Shown here: positions 1-14,800 of the stretch, in pieces | Position numbering within the stretch: position 1 is the first letter of the stretch | Layout: each line of letters begins with the position of its first letter | Assembly (NCBI GenBank): GCA_008638375.1 | Contig: CM018031.1 | Span: 6,906,062 to 6,970,061, forward strand | DNA: 64,000 bases | Direction of reading: 5' to 3' | From: Nyssa sinensis | Lineage: Eukaryota; Streptophyta; Magnoliopsida; Cornales; Nyssaceae | Notes under the pieces: generated by a model | The model's input: only the letters and a program-made list of their open reading frames with translations | Database searches by the model: none | Told to the model about the DNA's origin: nothing | Position numbers and translations under genes: made by a program

Positions 1-3000
1 ACGATATTTTAAGTATATTATAAATATTTTATTAATAATTTATTGTCACTATCATTAATGATACAAGTTTTAGTACATAAATTTAGAATAAGTATCATTA
101 TTCTTTTATTATCGTTTAGGCATTACATTTTTAAATTAGACTTATATTTTTTAATCACAATTAATGCAATTGTACATTTTTTATTGTTAGTGTATTTTAT
201 ACACGAGTAATTATAATACATGAAATTTACTAACAATCGAAATTGTATAGTCACGTAACTCACAAGTGTGGATACTATTCCTATTTAAAAATTCAATTTG
301 AATTTTGGATTTTTTTTCAAACTTTTGAGTTTTAAAAATTTTTAAATAAATTGAAAGTTTTCATTTTTTTAATTATTTAGAAGATTTTCTTGAATTCCCA
401 TCAAATTAAACTAAATTTTTGAATAATTTAGAAAATTGATTAAAACAAAAGGATTATTTTTTACTCTCCATTAATTATCATGCCTTGTTCAATTGATAAT
501 TTAAAAAAAAAAAAAACACATAAAAATAAATCTAATGTGAATATTGTTGTGAAAGATTCACAATAAAGGGTCCTAATAATTTCATTTTTTAATCTAAGAT
601 TAATTACTTTAATTTTTCACAACATTTTTTAAGCATGGTTAGGCATTAATAACTTGGATTTAGCAAAAACTCATTTAATTTGTAAATAAAGGGTTTTTTT
701 TTTTAATACTAATTACAAATATCGTAAAATTTCAGGATATGTATCGACAGATTATATAATAGAAAAATTTTGCTACACAATGGCGAATGGAGAGGGGGGC
801 TAGGTCCCAAAATATTTGAAAAATCCACATTTTTTTGGAACGATTTATTAAAAATAGATTAAGAACTTGCCCTTTTGTTTTCCTAAGACTTCGTTTCAAA
901 ATTTTAATGCATATACTTTCGCTTTCTCAAAGCATAAATTCTCAATTGATCAATGCTTGTGAGAAAAAAACTAGACTCCGTTTGAAAAGGAGAATCTGCT
1001 TTGAAAAGCAGACAATGACCTAAATTTACATATTAAAAGACAAGATGGAGGTGAAAAAGAAAATGTAACAACAATAGGTAAAAATTACCCACCCTAAATA
1101 TTATTTATTTTTTCTTTTAAATTACAATTGTACTACAATTAGCGCGTGTGTGTATATATATATGTGTGTGTGTGTGTGTGTAGAACAACCATAATTAGAC
1201 AGTAGATCATGTTTTATCATGTTGGGACTTTAGCCAAGGCACTAGCTATTCTTTATTCCTTTCTTTCACAAAGCAATCAATCTCAAGATTTGTTTTTATG
1301 GAACATATTTGTTGAGTTGTGGTCCCTCAATTCGAATACTTGAGAACTACAATTATATATATATATATATATATAGTACGGTTTATATTATATTCATAGT
1401 CATATGCTCTTTTCTGCTTATTTTTTCACTTTTTCTGGTAGGTCCATGGGCCACTGATGAGGCATCTGTTGAGGTCTCTGCTTTCCAAAACAAGGTTTGG
1501 TGCTGATTGTCTTCTAAATAATAGACAGCATAGAGAGAGAAAAAGAGAGGGAGCATAGAGTAGTAAAGATTAGAAAATGCTTTTGATTGTAAAAAGACTC
1601 AACCATTGCTTTTATGGTAAAGCAAAGACATCTAAGCTTGGATTAAAGGTTTCGACATTCTTTCTTTTGAGCAACACAATTGTAAATATGGTTTTTTGTA
1701 ACAAACCCTAATTGAAGTTCCCATGCCTATTTTATAAGGGTTTTTATGATAATTGGGATATAAATTTATTTAAAGACCATTAATCTGTTTTGGTTTTGCT
1801 TAACACAAAGTGATGGGAGGATAGACCGAGAATAAATATAACATTTGACATTATTTTTATACAAAATGATTGTTCTCAAATTCAATTAGAATTATCATTA
1901 AAAGATTGACTTTTATCATTCACGAAGATCGAATTCTTACAAATTCAACATTTATATAATACATGTATGTGCATGATGTTAATGTATACATTACATGGAC
2001 GTTGAACATTCTTTAGCTATAGTGCAACATGAAGATGCTCAATTGCAAGGACACGAGGAACAGGAATCTTGATCATTCACCATCCCATTAAAATGTGTTA
2101 ATGGAAGATTAGTAGCATTGGCATGATGATTAAAGAAAATTATATCCGGGATTTACTTAATTTGTAGGCCTCGAAAAGATTTGTTGTTTTTCTGTGACCT
2201 TGCCAATAGTAACGATAAGAAAGTTGCTTAAAATTATAATAAAAAGTGAAGTCCTTTCTCCCAACACATGGCAATTGTCGGCAAAAAATAAATAAATAAT
2301 ACTAATTTACCATCAGTAATGTGGCCATAAACATCTTTTGCATTTACAGTTTGCACAGGACAATAATTTGCATGCCAGGGCCAGGCTCACTCTTCAATTT
2401 GTGAATTTAGATTCAACTTTCTCATGATCGCAAAATATTTTATCTTATTTTTAATCTTAGATGAGATTAGGATACAAGTTGGACGGGTTAATTCAAGCCC
2501 GACCCAATTTTGACCCAAAAAAAATATAAGTTTGAAAAAAATTATATAACGGGTTTTGGCAAGAACGTTGAGTACTCGAATCCGAATTGTCACCACTTAA
2601 AATCATATATTTTATACATCAATTAATATGAATCGTTAGATTTCAAATATATAAATAATTTTGACCGTTCATTCATTAATATATATTACAAGTAAAGAAG
2701 CAGGTAGAACTTAAAACAAAAAGTTAAAATTACTGAAAAATTTTATTAAACCCAATTTTAAGAGGCTAATGTAAAAATCAAAACTCGATTGAGTTTGAAA
2801 AAATTGATACTAAATATATTCGGGTGCTCAAGAATGTTCGGGTGCTTAAGAAAAATTGATACTAAATATATATTCATTCTCCGAATTATTCTCGAACTCG
2901 GTTTCGAGCTTAATGACTAGCATCGTGGACTTGTTAAGTGATTCCGCTAAATATTATACTTTTTATAAAAAAAAAATTTGTATATTTAGTAATGGAGTAT

Positions 3001-3060
3001 ATCTGTACGTATGCACTGTATATTGACTCGATAAGAAGAAAGAAAAGAGTCGAGCAATAG
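1..3060. other. AT-rich intergenic DNA upstream of the Aux/IAA gene
   Basis: No convincing gene is seen here. Open frames are short and low in complexity. There are short TG and TA microsatellites near 1147-1180 and 1355-1373. Around 2805-2875 a short phrase (AAAATTGATACTAAATATAT plus TTCGGGTGCT) occurs twice, a small local duplication. The last few hundred bases presumably hold the promoter of the gene starting at 3274, but I could not pick a TATA box or auxin-response element with confidence. Confidence 0.6.
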
Positions 3061-3273
3061 AGTTGGTAGAACTCGAGAGAGTGGCAGGCGCACTAACTAG
3101 CAGACATATGGGTCCCATCACCATCACTCCTTCCACCAGCCACCACCCCAACCTACCCTTTCCTTCCCTCCTGCTTTTGATTTCCCAAGCCTCTACATTT
3201 TCTCCACATTCTTTCTCCAACTTTTTTCTCAGAGCTCTCTGCTAAACAATTGAAGTTTTCATCTCTTGATCTC

Positions 3274-6218
3274 ATGGAAACAACTTTAGGCCTACTTGGT
3301 GGTGGTGGTGGTGGTGGTGGTGGAGGTTTATTAGGAACCTCCGTAAATGAAACTGATTCGACGGTGTCGAAGGCTGCGGAGCAGGACTACGTGGGCATGT
3401 CCTCGGAGGCATCTTCATACCCAAACGAGGCCGGGCTCGAGCTGGGTCTGGGTCTGAGCCTCGGTGGTGGTGGTGGTGGTACTGGTGGTTTTGTGAAGGC
3501 TAAAGGATCCACATGGGGTGAGTATGGTAGAATATTGACGGCCAAAGACTTTCCCACTGGCTTTTCAGGGAGAGCTAATGCTTCTGCTGTTGGTGCTATT
3601 TCTGGGACAAAGAGAGCTGCTGAGTCTTCTGCTCCTTCAGAGGTTGGCTCTGCTTCCACTGGTGTCAGGTTAGACTTTCTACAGGAACAAACAACACTCT
3701 TTTAATTTTTAGATATCCTTTCAGCCGAGGCTGTTCTGGGTCTATGTTTGTTTTCTTCCCCTGATTTGCTTCAGTTTGCTTTTATTTTCTAGCCTTTTCT
3801 TTTCTTTTCTTTTTTTCCGTTCATGAGTTATGATGATCTTGCCCCTGTAATGAAAAACTGGGGGCCGGGTCTTATTTTCCTCTTAACTCTTTTATTTTTT
3901 TTGGCTGTTTTTATTTTGTCTTTTTTTATTATAAAATATTTTAGTATGTGCTGCCAGGTGTTTGTGTATGTTAAGTAGTTTGCTTTGGATCTGTGATTAA
4001 TTCATTGTTTTTCTTAAATTAGGTCACTGCGGTCCCCTTTACCCTCCATCTACTAATGGACTTTGGTGATGATGAACTGTAATTCTGTTTTCCTTGTTAG
4101 CAGTAATCCCCCTCTCCCATCAAAAAAAAATATATAATAATAATAATGAACCCAGAAAATAATAAATACAACCCCTCTTCGGATGATTTTAAAAAAGTAA
4201 CGCTATTTTAATCATATTTTGCTTTGTCATGTGTTTATTGTATTTTTCGTCTTCTCAGGTTGCGTAGTTGCTTTCTTCTTCTTCTTCTATGTTTTCTAAC
4301 TTTTGATTTTTGTAGCTGGGGTGTTTCTATTTGTTCCATCAATTGTTTAAGACTAAGTTATACACACCATATATTATGTATCTTTATTCTTCATTTTCTT
4401 CTTGGGTTTCCCTATGATGGGGTTTAAATTGTTTTATTGATATTTTTTGGCTTTTTCTTGGAGCAGTCAAGTTGTGGGATGGCCACCTATAAGGGCTTAC
4501 AGGATGAACAGCTTGGTTAACCAATCAAAAACCCCAAATGCTGAAGAAGATAAGGTTGTTGGTGAGAACGATAAAAGTAAGAATTCATTGAAGAAAACTA
4601 ACCATGGAAACAGCAAGAGTGATGCTGGTGTTAAAGAAAAAGGACTTCTTGGGTTTGTGAAGGTGAATATGGATGGATTGCAAATAGGGAGGAAAGTGGA
4701 TTTGAATGCTCATGCTTGCTATGAGACTTTAGCCCAAACTCTGGAGGAAATGTTCTTTAGACCCACCACAACTATCAGTTCTATCCGTAAGTTTTCTTTC
4801 TCTACCTATTTGAATCCATCTACTCAAATTTGAATATGTGCGTGTATTGGGCCTTATACTACATTAATTCATAGAGGTTATATTTACTGTCTAATTGTCT
4901 ATTTCCATCTTCTGAATGTTGAAATGATGTCCAAATAAAGGATTTTATTTATGAATTTAGAAGCCAAGTTTCTTGTTGTCAATTGGGAGGAAAAATTTAT
5001 TATGAATTATTATTTAGTTGTGTGCAAGATGACACCTTGGCTACATATTTGTTTTACAGTATTTTATTGACAATGAGAAAACAACTGATTTTCTCTTTGG
5101 TTTATCTTGTGTAGGTATTATATATATTAACAGACTAATTACGAATAAATTGTGTAGTTATTCTTTCTGTTCTTGTATGATAATGAAGTTATGCTTGTAT
5201 AATTAGGGTCAGGTGGAGAGAAGGAACGAGCAACACAACCCTCTAAGCTCTTGGATGGAACGTCTGAGTTTGTCCTCACTTATGAAGATAAAGAGGGAGA
5301 TTGGATGCTTGTGGGAGATGTTCCATGGGGGTATGCACCTTAAATTCAATACTACATGGTCATGCACTTATACTATTCACAGGGGGGGGGGGGAGAGAGT
5401 GAGAGATGTCATATTTAAGCCACAGGTTCAGCCCCCTAAGATATATGCAAAAATAATAAGCCACAGGTGGTGTACATATAAGTGGCCTAGAGACTATCTT
5501 GCCCAATAAGGGTGTGAGGTAAATGGACAAATGGGCAAATGCAGCAGTGTGCATTGGCCAATTGTGATGTTTTGCTGGTGGATCTAATATAATTTAAAGA
5601 AATAGTGCAATAATCCTTTGTATAGAAAATCATGCTTGTCTTTACTGATCAGGAAAAAAAAAAGACAAAAGCAAATCATGCTCGTGTGAGATAACGATAA
5701 CAGAGGAATGATCATATACATATATAAACTGTATGCTGCTACAATTGAAATACGGACCTCACTTGCCAGCTTGCCGCTGCTATGCTTGCAATTAGCATAC
5801 CACATAGTAGCTGGACCTCTTGAGTGTTTTTTAGTTGTTCCACTTTTATATGATCAACAAACAACCAACCAGAATAAATTCTAGCCAATAAATTAAAAAA
5901 CCAGCAAAACAAGGGAATAAGAGAGGGAAGAGAGAGATTTTTAGTCTGTTTCAGTTGATTCTTTTTAATGCTTATGTATGTATTCTGTTTCTTATGTTTA
6001 ATTAGGATGTTTCTCGGCACTGTGAAAAGGCTTAGAATCATGAGGACCTCTGAGGCTAATGGACTTGGTATGTATGTGTGTAGTCAACATTATGATATCT
6101 AGCTCTCAACTTCCAACTTGCTTTGCTTTCTCCTTATTCTAAGTCAAGTGTTAATCATTTATTCACAGCTCCAAGATTCCAAGAAAGGATTGAGAGACAA
6201 AGAAGTAAGCCCATATAG
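3274..6218 (+). CDS. IAA13: Aux/IAA transcriptional repressor, IAA12/IAA13 type (5 exons)
   Basis: Exons 3274-3668, 4467-4786, 5207-5330, 6006-6067 and 6169-6218 join in frame to 316 residues, all with GT-AG introns. Aux/IAA proteins repress ARF-driven auxin-response genes in the nucleus and are degraded when auxin joins them to TIR1/AFB. Domain I is an EAR motif, LELGLGLSL (residues 55-63), which recruits TOPLESS. KR follows at 113-114. Domain II is the degron QVVGWPPIR (133-141). Domains III and IV, about 192-300, form the PB1 fold, with the acidic [13 protein letters not shown] stretch near 264-276. The segments [22 protein letters not shown] and GRKVDLNAH, and the tail ERQRSKPI, resemble IAA13/IAA12 (BODENLOS) rather than IAA27 or IAA9. 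The ATG at 3274 is the first in the frame; upstream codons include only a TTG. Odd: a ten-glycine run (9-18) coded mainly by GGT repeats and a second glycine run after the EAR motif. Family assignment is certain; orthology to IAA13 rather than IAA12 is likely but not proved. Confidence 0.95.
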
Positions 6219-9200
6219 CATCACTGCTGCCCCTATCTACTAATCTCCAGTAAAGATGAAAAAAAAAACTACAGTTTGAAGAGGAAAATCATAGGAAGGT
6301 AGAGAAGCTGAAGAGTCAAAAGCTTTTTGCTAAGAATGGTTTTTCAATGCTTTTTTCATTTACCTTTTTGTTACTTTGTTCATTTTCTGGTTCTCACCAC
6401 TTTTTATCTCTTTTATTTCCCCTCTTGTAGGCATATTCAATTTAGTTTTATCGCCTCCTCATATAGTGCCACACACACCTGAATACTTCGCTGAATGCTA
6501 TTTTCTCATACTGTAAATATGGGAATGCTTTATATCTAGTGTGTTGAGTTTCCTGCAATTGAGTGCCTCTTCTTCTTTTTTTCTGTTTTTAATTTTGAGG
6601 GAACCGAAGCTTGTGTTGTCTTGATGTTCAATTCTTCCCACTATTGGTTTGTCATGTTCATTTTTTCTATTTTTTTAAAGGTTTTGCTAATGTTCTTACA
6701 TTATATTTTTTGAGTATCTATTTATTTGTTTTGGACTTTGGCAGAATTTGATTGATCAAGTCTATTATGGTTAAACTGATCTGTTTAGATTTTGTAACCA
6801 TCCATGCCATGATTAGGAAAAATGATACTAGTATAAAGCATGCAAAGTACTGCACTGGGTTTGCCACGAGTCTAATAACAGCCACTGTAACATTTATATA
6901 ATGGTGAAATACCCAGCAAACGATAACGTTGAGCAAGAATACATGTGCAGAAACACAACATCCATTATATATTATAGTTGATGATAGCTGTTCTATTCTT
7001 TACTAACCAAAGTTAATGTTTGTTTTGACAACATTATTGTGTTTTTCAATGACAGAATACAAGTACAATTTTAAATACTGTCCTGCTATGAGACCAATGT
7101 ATCCAAAAGGGAAAAAGAGTAAAGAATTATAGCTGCTGTATTAATACTAATGATAATAACATTCAAGTTTTTGAAGAATGTATTATTAGAAACTGTAGTG
7201 GTGGCTGTGAGGTCAAGAGTCCCCTGCCTCTGCAGATCTAAAATCAGTTCTGAGAGACATTTCGAATCTTCTAGACAAATATAGCAGGATCTAGCAAAAG
7301 GATTATAGATAGACAATAACATCAAAATTATAATACAATGTCATGATCATGGCACATGAATGGCCTCAGGTCAGTCATTAAACACAATTTTAACATTGTT
7401 AATGTGATGTTGAATTGTCAAAAACCTAGAAATAGGATACATTAGGTGGTAAAGATTCTGTAATAATGTTAATTTAGGCAATAGAAATAACTACCCTTGG
7501 ATGCATAATGACCTAGGCCCTTTTTAAGTCTTATCAAGAAGCTTATAAGAAAGGGGATTGGTACCTGAGTATCTGTAACTTTGCTTTATTCCATTTTAAA
7601 ATATTCATTCCTGCTTTGGTTAATAAAACTCTTCAACTTCTCTCAATATATTTATGAAAGTGAAGACTTGACCCCTACAGAAGTTCATTCCTTGTTCAGC
7701 TATGTACATTTAACTACTAGCATAACACTCATAATTGCAAAGGAAACATAATAAATCAAATGATGAAAAAGCTTGATACTATCATGTCTAAAGGAAAGGA
7801 AAAAGTGTTGCAAAATGCCTACTTTCATAGGGCTATGTCTGTTGTTCTAAACTGAGATGATATGTTCATGTACAAAGAAAGTCATCCATGGAATCGTTTC
7901 AGGTTGTTTCTCTATAGGTTATAAGTTTTAGTAAAGATGAAGTAGAGGTTGAAATAGGATGGGAATTTGTAGCTTAATCAGTAATATGTAGTAGTGCATG
8001 CTAGCAGACTATCTATTGTAATTGTGCTTTTTTTAACAACTATGCTTTCACAAGCTTCTGCAGATTGATTCCAAATATGAAAATAGGAGAATTTATATAC
8101 TCTTTATAGAAAATTTTCTAATGTTAACAGTCTCGAGTAACTAAATAGCTTGAACAAAGCACATTAACATAGTAAAATTGCTTTTTATTCTTAATAATGC
8201 ATATGCCTATTGGGTAGCTTACAAAACCAAGGTCTCTGAACAGTTCACTTGGATATGTAAATCCAAGATGCTTGGGCCAAATTTGATCATACTGCTTTAT
8301 GTTGATTGACTGTGGATACTCGTTTTTCCTAATGACCCTTTATTTGATAAAGTGACAACTGTGTTGCACCATTGATCAAGAGGTATATGAGAAAAAAGGA
8401 AGACATGCTGAACTCTGTTCCACTTTGTTCAATTTGTTCCTCAATGCTTTTTCTTACTGGTTTGCCTTAATTCTTGCAAAGGAAAGCAACAGGGCTCTTG
8501 TAACATTAAAGAGTATTCACTTTTGCAAAATGACTTCCTCTTTTACATGCTTTTTGCCTTTCCTCATTTTATTTATGGAAGAGAAACTGTTAATTCACCA
8601 TCGGATGTTCATTTTTCATTTCTCGTGTTATATATATATATAATGCACACACATGAATGCAGAAAACAAAAATTATAATTGCATTGGAAACCCAACAGCT
8701 GGAAAGCTCAAATAGCATCATCTCACTTTCATGTCTTTTAAGCCAATCCTAGAAAGCCCTTGATAAGGGGCAAGATTTAAATATTAAAAAAAGGCCACAA
8801 TTATGTCCACGTGTCAGCTTGCATAATTTTGATTGAACAAAAGGGTACTGAATCATTACTCTTTATATATTGGTGCACAATGTGGATGGTCCAAGTATGG
8901 ACCAATTCCAAATCATAGAAATGTTCCTCATTTGAATGATTAGGTTCAGCTTGTTGAGTGGTAATGATGCCAAGGCCATGTTTTCCTGTCGAATTTGCTT
9001 ATGATTCTGCAACTTTATTAAAGGAATTTTTGTCCACTCAATTTGTCATGTTTTGCTGTGATATGTGCTGGTTGTTGACAAGCTAAATAGTTTTCCATGG
9101 CCAGATGGTCTGATGCAGGAATTTTTGGCTGCTTTCAAATATCCAGTTAAATGCTTAATATTAAAAAAGCCAGTGGTTTCTTTATTAAGTGCATTCAGTA

Positions 9201-10839
9201 ACACATATTTAGTTATTATTTTTATATAAAAAAAATTCACTTGGAAAGGGTTCTGGTCTGACTTAAAGACAAAAACTGAACTCTCTTAGTTAAACATAGT
9301 TTTAGAAATCCATAAATATTATTTCATTTTCAGATTCACAAATTCAGCTATTCATGACTTTTGGATTACTAGTTAACACTAAATTTTCAAGTGCTTAATT
9401 GCCAGTTTTATCAAATCCACACGTTTGCCATTTTCTTCAGCAAATTGTATGGGTTGTTTTTAGACTTGGTTTTTCATGAACAAATGGTCCCATCAGTTTA
9501 TATATGGCACACAGCTTAGCTGCAATCATCCTCAGAGGCATACTTTTACCTCTCTTAGGAAACAAAAAAGCGATGAAAAAATTATATGCTTGAGAACATG
9601 TACAATCAACTAAATACTTCTCTCTAGAGTCTCAACCACTGAAAATGGCCATTCATCTCCCAAACAAGTGTGTAGAACTTTTTACTCTCTTTCCTTTTTT
9701 CAGGTGAAAGGCTTAAATTGTTTTGAGTGCCTTCATCAAAGTTTGTTTCCCTTCTGGTTGAAATATCTTTCTTCTCAAAAGGTGCTTCTAAACAAACTCA
9801 AATTTAAATTCAAGAGTAACCTAGAGTCTCTGCAACTATATATAGCATTTGCACTTAAAGCATATATATCATTCAACAATAACAAAGCCAGTTTGCAATC
9901 AGTTTGAGAATTGCAAAGTAATAGGATCCAGTAAATGGCATTCCACCAACCAATGTACTGTTGCTGAGGGGACTGAGAAAATTCCGAGCGACAGTCTTAG
10001 AATATCTCCAATTCATCATTTTCAAATAAATCTTTACTTTGGTTTTTTCTTCAAATTTGAAGATGATAAATCTCACTTTTTCACATCTTTACTCCATCCA
10101 ATCTTCAAAATCACTATTCATTGTCCAGTCTCCATATCACTATTATTTAAAAAAAAATCGCATATTAATCCCTAAATTTTGTCATCTCCAACCCATCATT
10201 TTTAAATCTATCTTCATTTTGGCATAAACAGTGAATTGAAAAGATCTTCAAGGCTTTTTCTCGATCTCTATATTTATGATTTTTTCAATCTCGTGTAATC
10301 TTGTAATGTTTAAAGTTCTGATTTTTAACTTACCTATAAAAAATGATTTCCAATTTAGCAAATATTTCGAGTATTAAGATCATTCCCAAAACCATTATAA
10401 ATCATATTTGGACAAAAAAAAATTCCCTAGATAATCAATCTGTCCCTAATTTTGAATCCCAAATTCATAGGTCTCATTCCCTGTTTTGTTTTCTGGTGTT
10501 CTTTCTTTCTCTTAACAAATATTTGGACATACAAAACTAAGAACAGATGGCTGTTTAAGAGGTAGGATGAAAACATCATGCAACAGTTTATAAATAAGCG
10601 TGCGTACTTCAATATTACAGCATAATGTTACACCTTCGGCAAAGATGTTTTCTATCTTCACCAGTTGCTAAGCTAATGTCTCTCTAATAAAAAGGAGTGA
10701 ATTATTCCTACACAATCACAACATACAAATAGGTTCAGGTATTAAGATCAACAGAACCTGATATTTGCTTCAGCTCCTCAATTTAAGGTTCAAGCAGTGG
10801 AGATTACTGAGTGATGAGATAATATATAATGAGCAGAGC
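6219..10839. other. Gene-poor gap between convergent genes
   Basis: The Aux/IAA gene (+) and the isopropylmalate dehydratase gene (-) converge on this 4.6-kb stretch, so it holds both 3' UTRs. I see no conserved protein in any frame. Open frames are short and scattered. A TA microsatellite lies at about 8627-8642. Around 9990-10250 is an AT-rich stretch with repeated phrases such as ATCTCCAA and CATCATTTTCAAA that may be the remains of a MITE, but no paired ends were found. Confidence 0.6.
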
Positions 10840-11768
10840 CTACTGCAAAAACTCCCTTGGATCAGTGACAAAACCAGTCAAAGCAGAAGCTGCTGCTGTA
10901 TACGGAGAAGCTAGATAAATCTGGCCTTCTTTGTGGCCCATTCGACCAGGGAAATTCCTATTTGTCGTTGAGACACAGACCTGCAATAATCAGGCCCTTT
11001 GCAAGTCATAATATATCCTAGAACATAATGCAGACAATAGGTATACGAGAGGATTACATGAAGAAAATTTCCCTCTACAAATCTTCGAAAATGAAAATAT
11101 AATGAGGTAACAATGGTAGTCACTGATTGAAGTGATGCAAACCCAATATAACAATAGCCACTAGGCTAAGTTCATATCAATTTATATAGCAATAATATTA
11201 AAGGAGTATAAGAAGAAAAGTCCCCCTACAATGTGCCACAATTTTTCTAAAATGAAAGTATAATGGAGCCACCATGGTAGTCATTGACTGGAGTAATGCA
11301 AACCCAATATCTTCAGTATGGATTTTGACTCTCTGACAACAGCTATTTTAATAAATAACCAGTCACACTTTGCAATGCCATCATCACAAAGGAATAGCAT
11401 TAGATGAGTCTGGATCAATGTCCTTAGAAGCAAAGGTGGAAAGACAAGTCCGTTTATCCTTGTATAAAGAAAAGCATAAGCTGCAAGGCAAAAGGCAAAA
11501 AAGTTTTCGGTTTCTATTTTTATTTGAAAATATATATATATATATATATATATATCCTAGTGTAAGCTAGTCTCTGCTGTCTATCCCGCCAGTGAAATTC
11601 TTTAGACCCACTTCATTTATTTCAATGGGGGAAAAAATTCAAAAATAGGCATAGCATTCAAGCTGTTGGATCGAGGTCATTCTGATGACATATAGCTATG
11701 CTGTTATTAAAGAATTTGACTAACATGAGATGATTTAAGATGGTCCAGCCTATTTATTGAAAATTAGA

Positions 11769-11818
<50 letters not shown>

Positions 11819-14800
11819 AGAAGAAGAAGAAGATGGGTGGATGGAATTTCCCGTTATTATGAAGTTAATGATATATTGTTATCATAGCAGTGCCAATATC
11901 TTCTGAAATGCAAGTGCAACACTAACATGGACACCCAATACCATTCCAAGACTTATTTTTCCAATTATCAAAGAGGCTATTTATTAGAATAACTATCCTA
12001 CTGCAATCAGAAAAATATAACAAAATGTAAAGGAAAAGGTCCTAAAGTTAAAATTATTTTTTGATAAATAAAAAATTTATTCAAAACAATGATCAGAAGG
12101 GGACTGCACCCATGTACATGAAAGATTTACATAGAAAATAGAAAAAGAAGAAGAAAAAAAAAAGACCAAGGGCTAGCACACTGCATGAGGTTCCCGCCAC
12201 TGCAAGGTATGGGGAGGGTTAGTGGGGCTTCACATCACCACATGAGACAAAGATGAAACAGCAATATGCAGCACCTAACTGAAGATGCGTGTACCTCATA
12301 GGCAAGGAACCCACTGCACACTCTAGAACGCAAAGCTATGAATCAGAGTAACATCACCATCAGGAATAACTTCACTCTTCCCCAAGTTAATGCAAAGACC
12401 AGATACAGCCTCAAAATTATGAAGTGGATTAAACTGGATTATAGCCTAGAAGCCACATATAGCTACAATGCATCGTTAACTGAGCTTGCAACTGGGCACT
12501 AATGCACTCTCAAAACATGAAATGTTCAATGGTCTCATGCTTTTTATGTATGTGCTCATAAAGACTGGCTTCGGAGATTTTTGTCACAGATATGGTGGTG
12601 ACAGTGTACCAAGTGATATAATTCAGCTCATAATATTAAAATCTTTCCTTGATCTGTAATAAGCTGTATTCCAAGAGAAAGAGTATAACTTGCCTGAGGT
12701 TCATTCATGCGTGCATGAGTGTCTCTAGGACCACCCATACAAGCACCACAACTAGGACTTGCAGGTGTATCACAACCAGCTTCTTCAAATATCTGGGAGC
12801 AAGTCTTGCCACCAGATCCTGGAACCGGGAGACTATATATGTCCATCCACACCTGAAAATCTCATCATTGAACATATAATATTCATTTTTCAGTATTTTC
12901 TTGACCATAAATAAGAAAACTATTTGCATTCCTAGTCACAAAACATTAAAACTTAGCAACAGAAGGTCTAACATTACGAACCTTTTGGGTAGCAGGGACA
13001 AGGAATGTGGGAACTTTGACCTTTTTGCCCTGCACATAATACAAATAATTTTTCTACTCAAGAAAAATAAGGATATCTCTTACTATATTTTTATCTTTAC
13101 AAATTTCATAAAAGTGTCCATTGCATGTGTGCTGCATAAGTCAAGTAATGAAATTTATTTTTAAATTATAAATACGTTCACAGTGCGTCAGACACATATC
13201 TAGATTAGCGTTGATGTCCAATATGTATCCGACACGAACATGGCACCTTCATAAAAGTGTCGGTGCTTTTTTAGGTCCCACCAAGCCGGGTGCTGGAGGT
13301 TAGGTTCGTACCCATCCCAACCTCCCAAATTTATTTATTCATTTTGATAGGTAAACCCACCCTCCCTCCCAAATTGAATTTAATACAATAAGAAATAATA
13401 CACAAAACTAGGCGTACGACACTACATAATTATTAGCATACATACTATATAGCTAGATGCTTCCCTAGTTTTTAGGCTGAGAATAGCCATTTTCCTTATA
13501 CCTCTTGAAGAAACAAAAGACTTGTTTGTTTTTTTTTTGGATAGGTTTATCACACACACACACACACTTTGCCCCTTAAGGGGACTTAAACCCTCAATCT
13601 CCCATGTGGGGAGGTGGAGGAGGTACCAACTAAGCTAGAGCTTGTTGGTGAAACCAAAGACAAAATTTAATTGCATCCCCAAGGACCTCAACCAAGAAAG
13701 TTAATATATTAGAGAAGAAAAGTGATGTTCAAATGTAACATTTGTCATCATAAAACAATCAAAACCACTATGAAAAGGACAATATAAGCAACGGAGAGAG
13801 TTCATGACTTACTGAAGCCATAAAAATTTTTGCTGCAGCCATAAAATCCTCAGTTTTCCCACCAGTACAAGATCCAATATATACTCTGTCAATTTTCACA
13901 TCTTTGCACTCTCTCGCTAAAGAACGATTTTCAGGAGAATAAGGCTGCAAAAAAATATTGAATATTACTCAGTACAAAGGGATAAAGCTACCAATCTTCC
14001 AAACATTTAAAAAAAAAAAAAAAAGACCACTGTACTTGTCATGAGTTCTATTTAGTTTACGTCGCAACGGGTAGAGCATCCCTTAGAAAAGGATCTACAT
14101 GCTTAGGCACTAGTTGGCTCCTAGAATGAATGAGGGAAGGCAAGGGAAATGCTTAAAAATGACTCCATTTCTATAGCATTTTCTTTCTTTTTTTCATCCT
14201 CTCTAAAAACAAAATAGAGGTCAAAGTTGTCAATGTAACTCACCTTTGCCACCAGTGGCTCCAGTTTTGAAACATCAAATCTGTACTCTGAAAGAAATCT
14301 ATAAAAAAACAAAATAAGCACCTTGGTAAAAATTTAATTTAAAGCTAAACAACAAAAGAAAATAATCTATAAGAGAGTAAAATAAAAAAATAAACACAGA
14401 AATATTACTTCTTCATTTGAACACCTATATAGATGACATGTCATTCATCTTTCTTAGATTTTTCATAGTTACTACTTAAATTTTTCATAGCTCCTTTATG
14501 CATTATTTAGAGTCTATGGAAAGAGAGGAATATGAGGAAATTTGAAGGGGTGGAACTTCCCCTCTGGAGATCCAAGGATAATGTTCTAAAGTTGTTTCTC
14601 TTTTGGTGTAAAAAAGCTAGGCCAATGTATCTAGATTCTTATATTACTTTTTGGGGGAACTTAGGCTTTAATTTTTGTAGCCATTCCCCTTTTTATTATA
14701 AGTATTCGTTGCCCCCCCCCCCCTTCTAAACGCCTTTATATATAATCATACACTTTTACCAATCAAATATATATATATATATATAAAAGAAAAATCCATT

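Noticed and set aside
3250..3273. Upstream extension of the Aux/IAA reading frame (KFSSLDL)
   Set aside because: The frame is open, but the codon at 3250 is TTG. The first ATG in frame is at 3274 and fits the family, so the extension is 5' leader.
9960..10230. MITE in the gap between the first two genes
   Set aside because: The left end resembles GAATATCTCCAA after TTA, but no matching inverted end or second TTA could be paired.
13565..13650. Possible tRNA gene
   Set aside because: A-box and B-box words are present, but there is no foldable acceptor or anticodon stem; it fits a SINE head.
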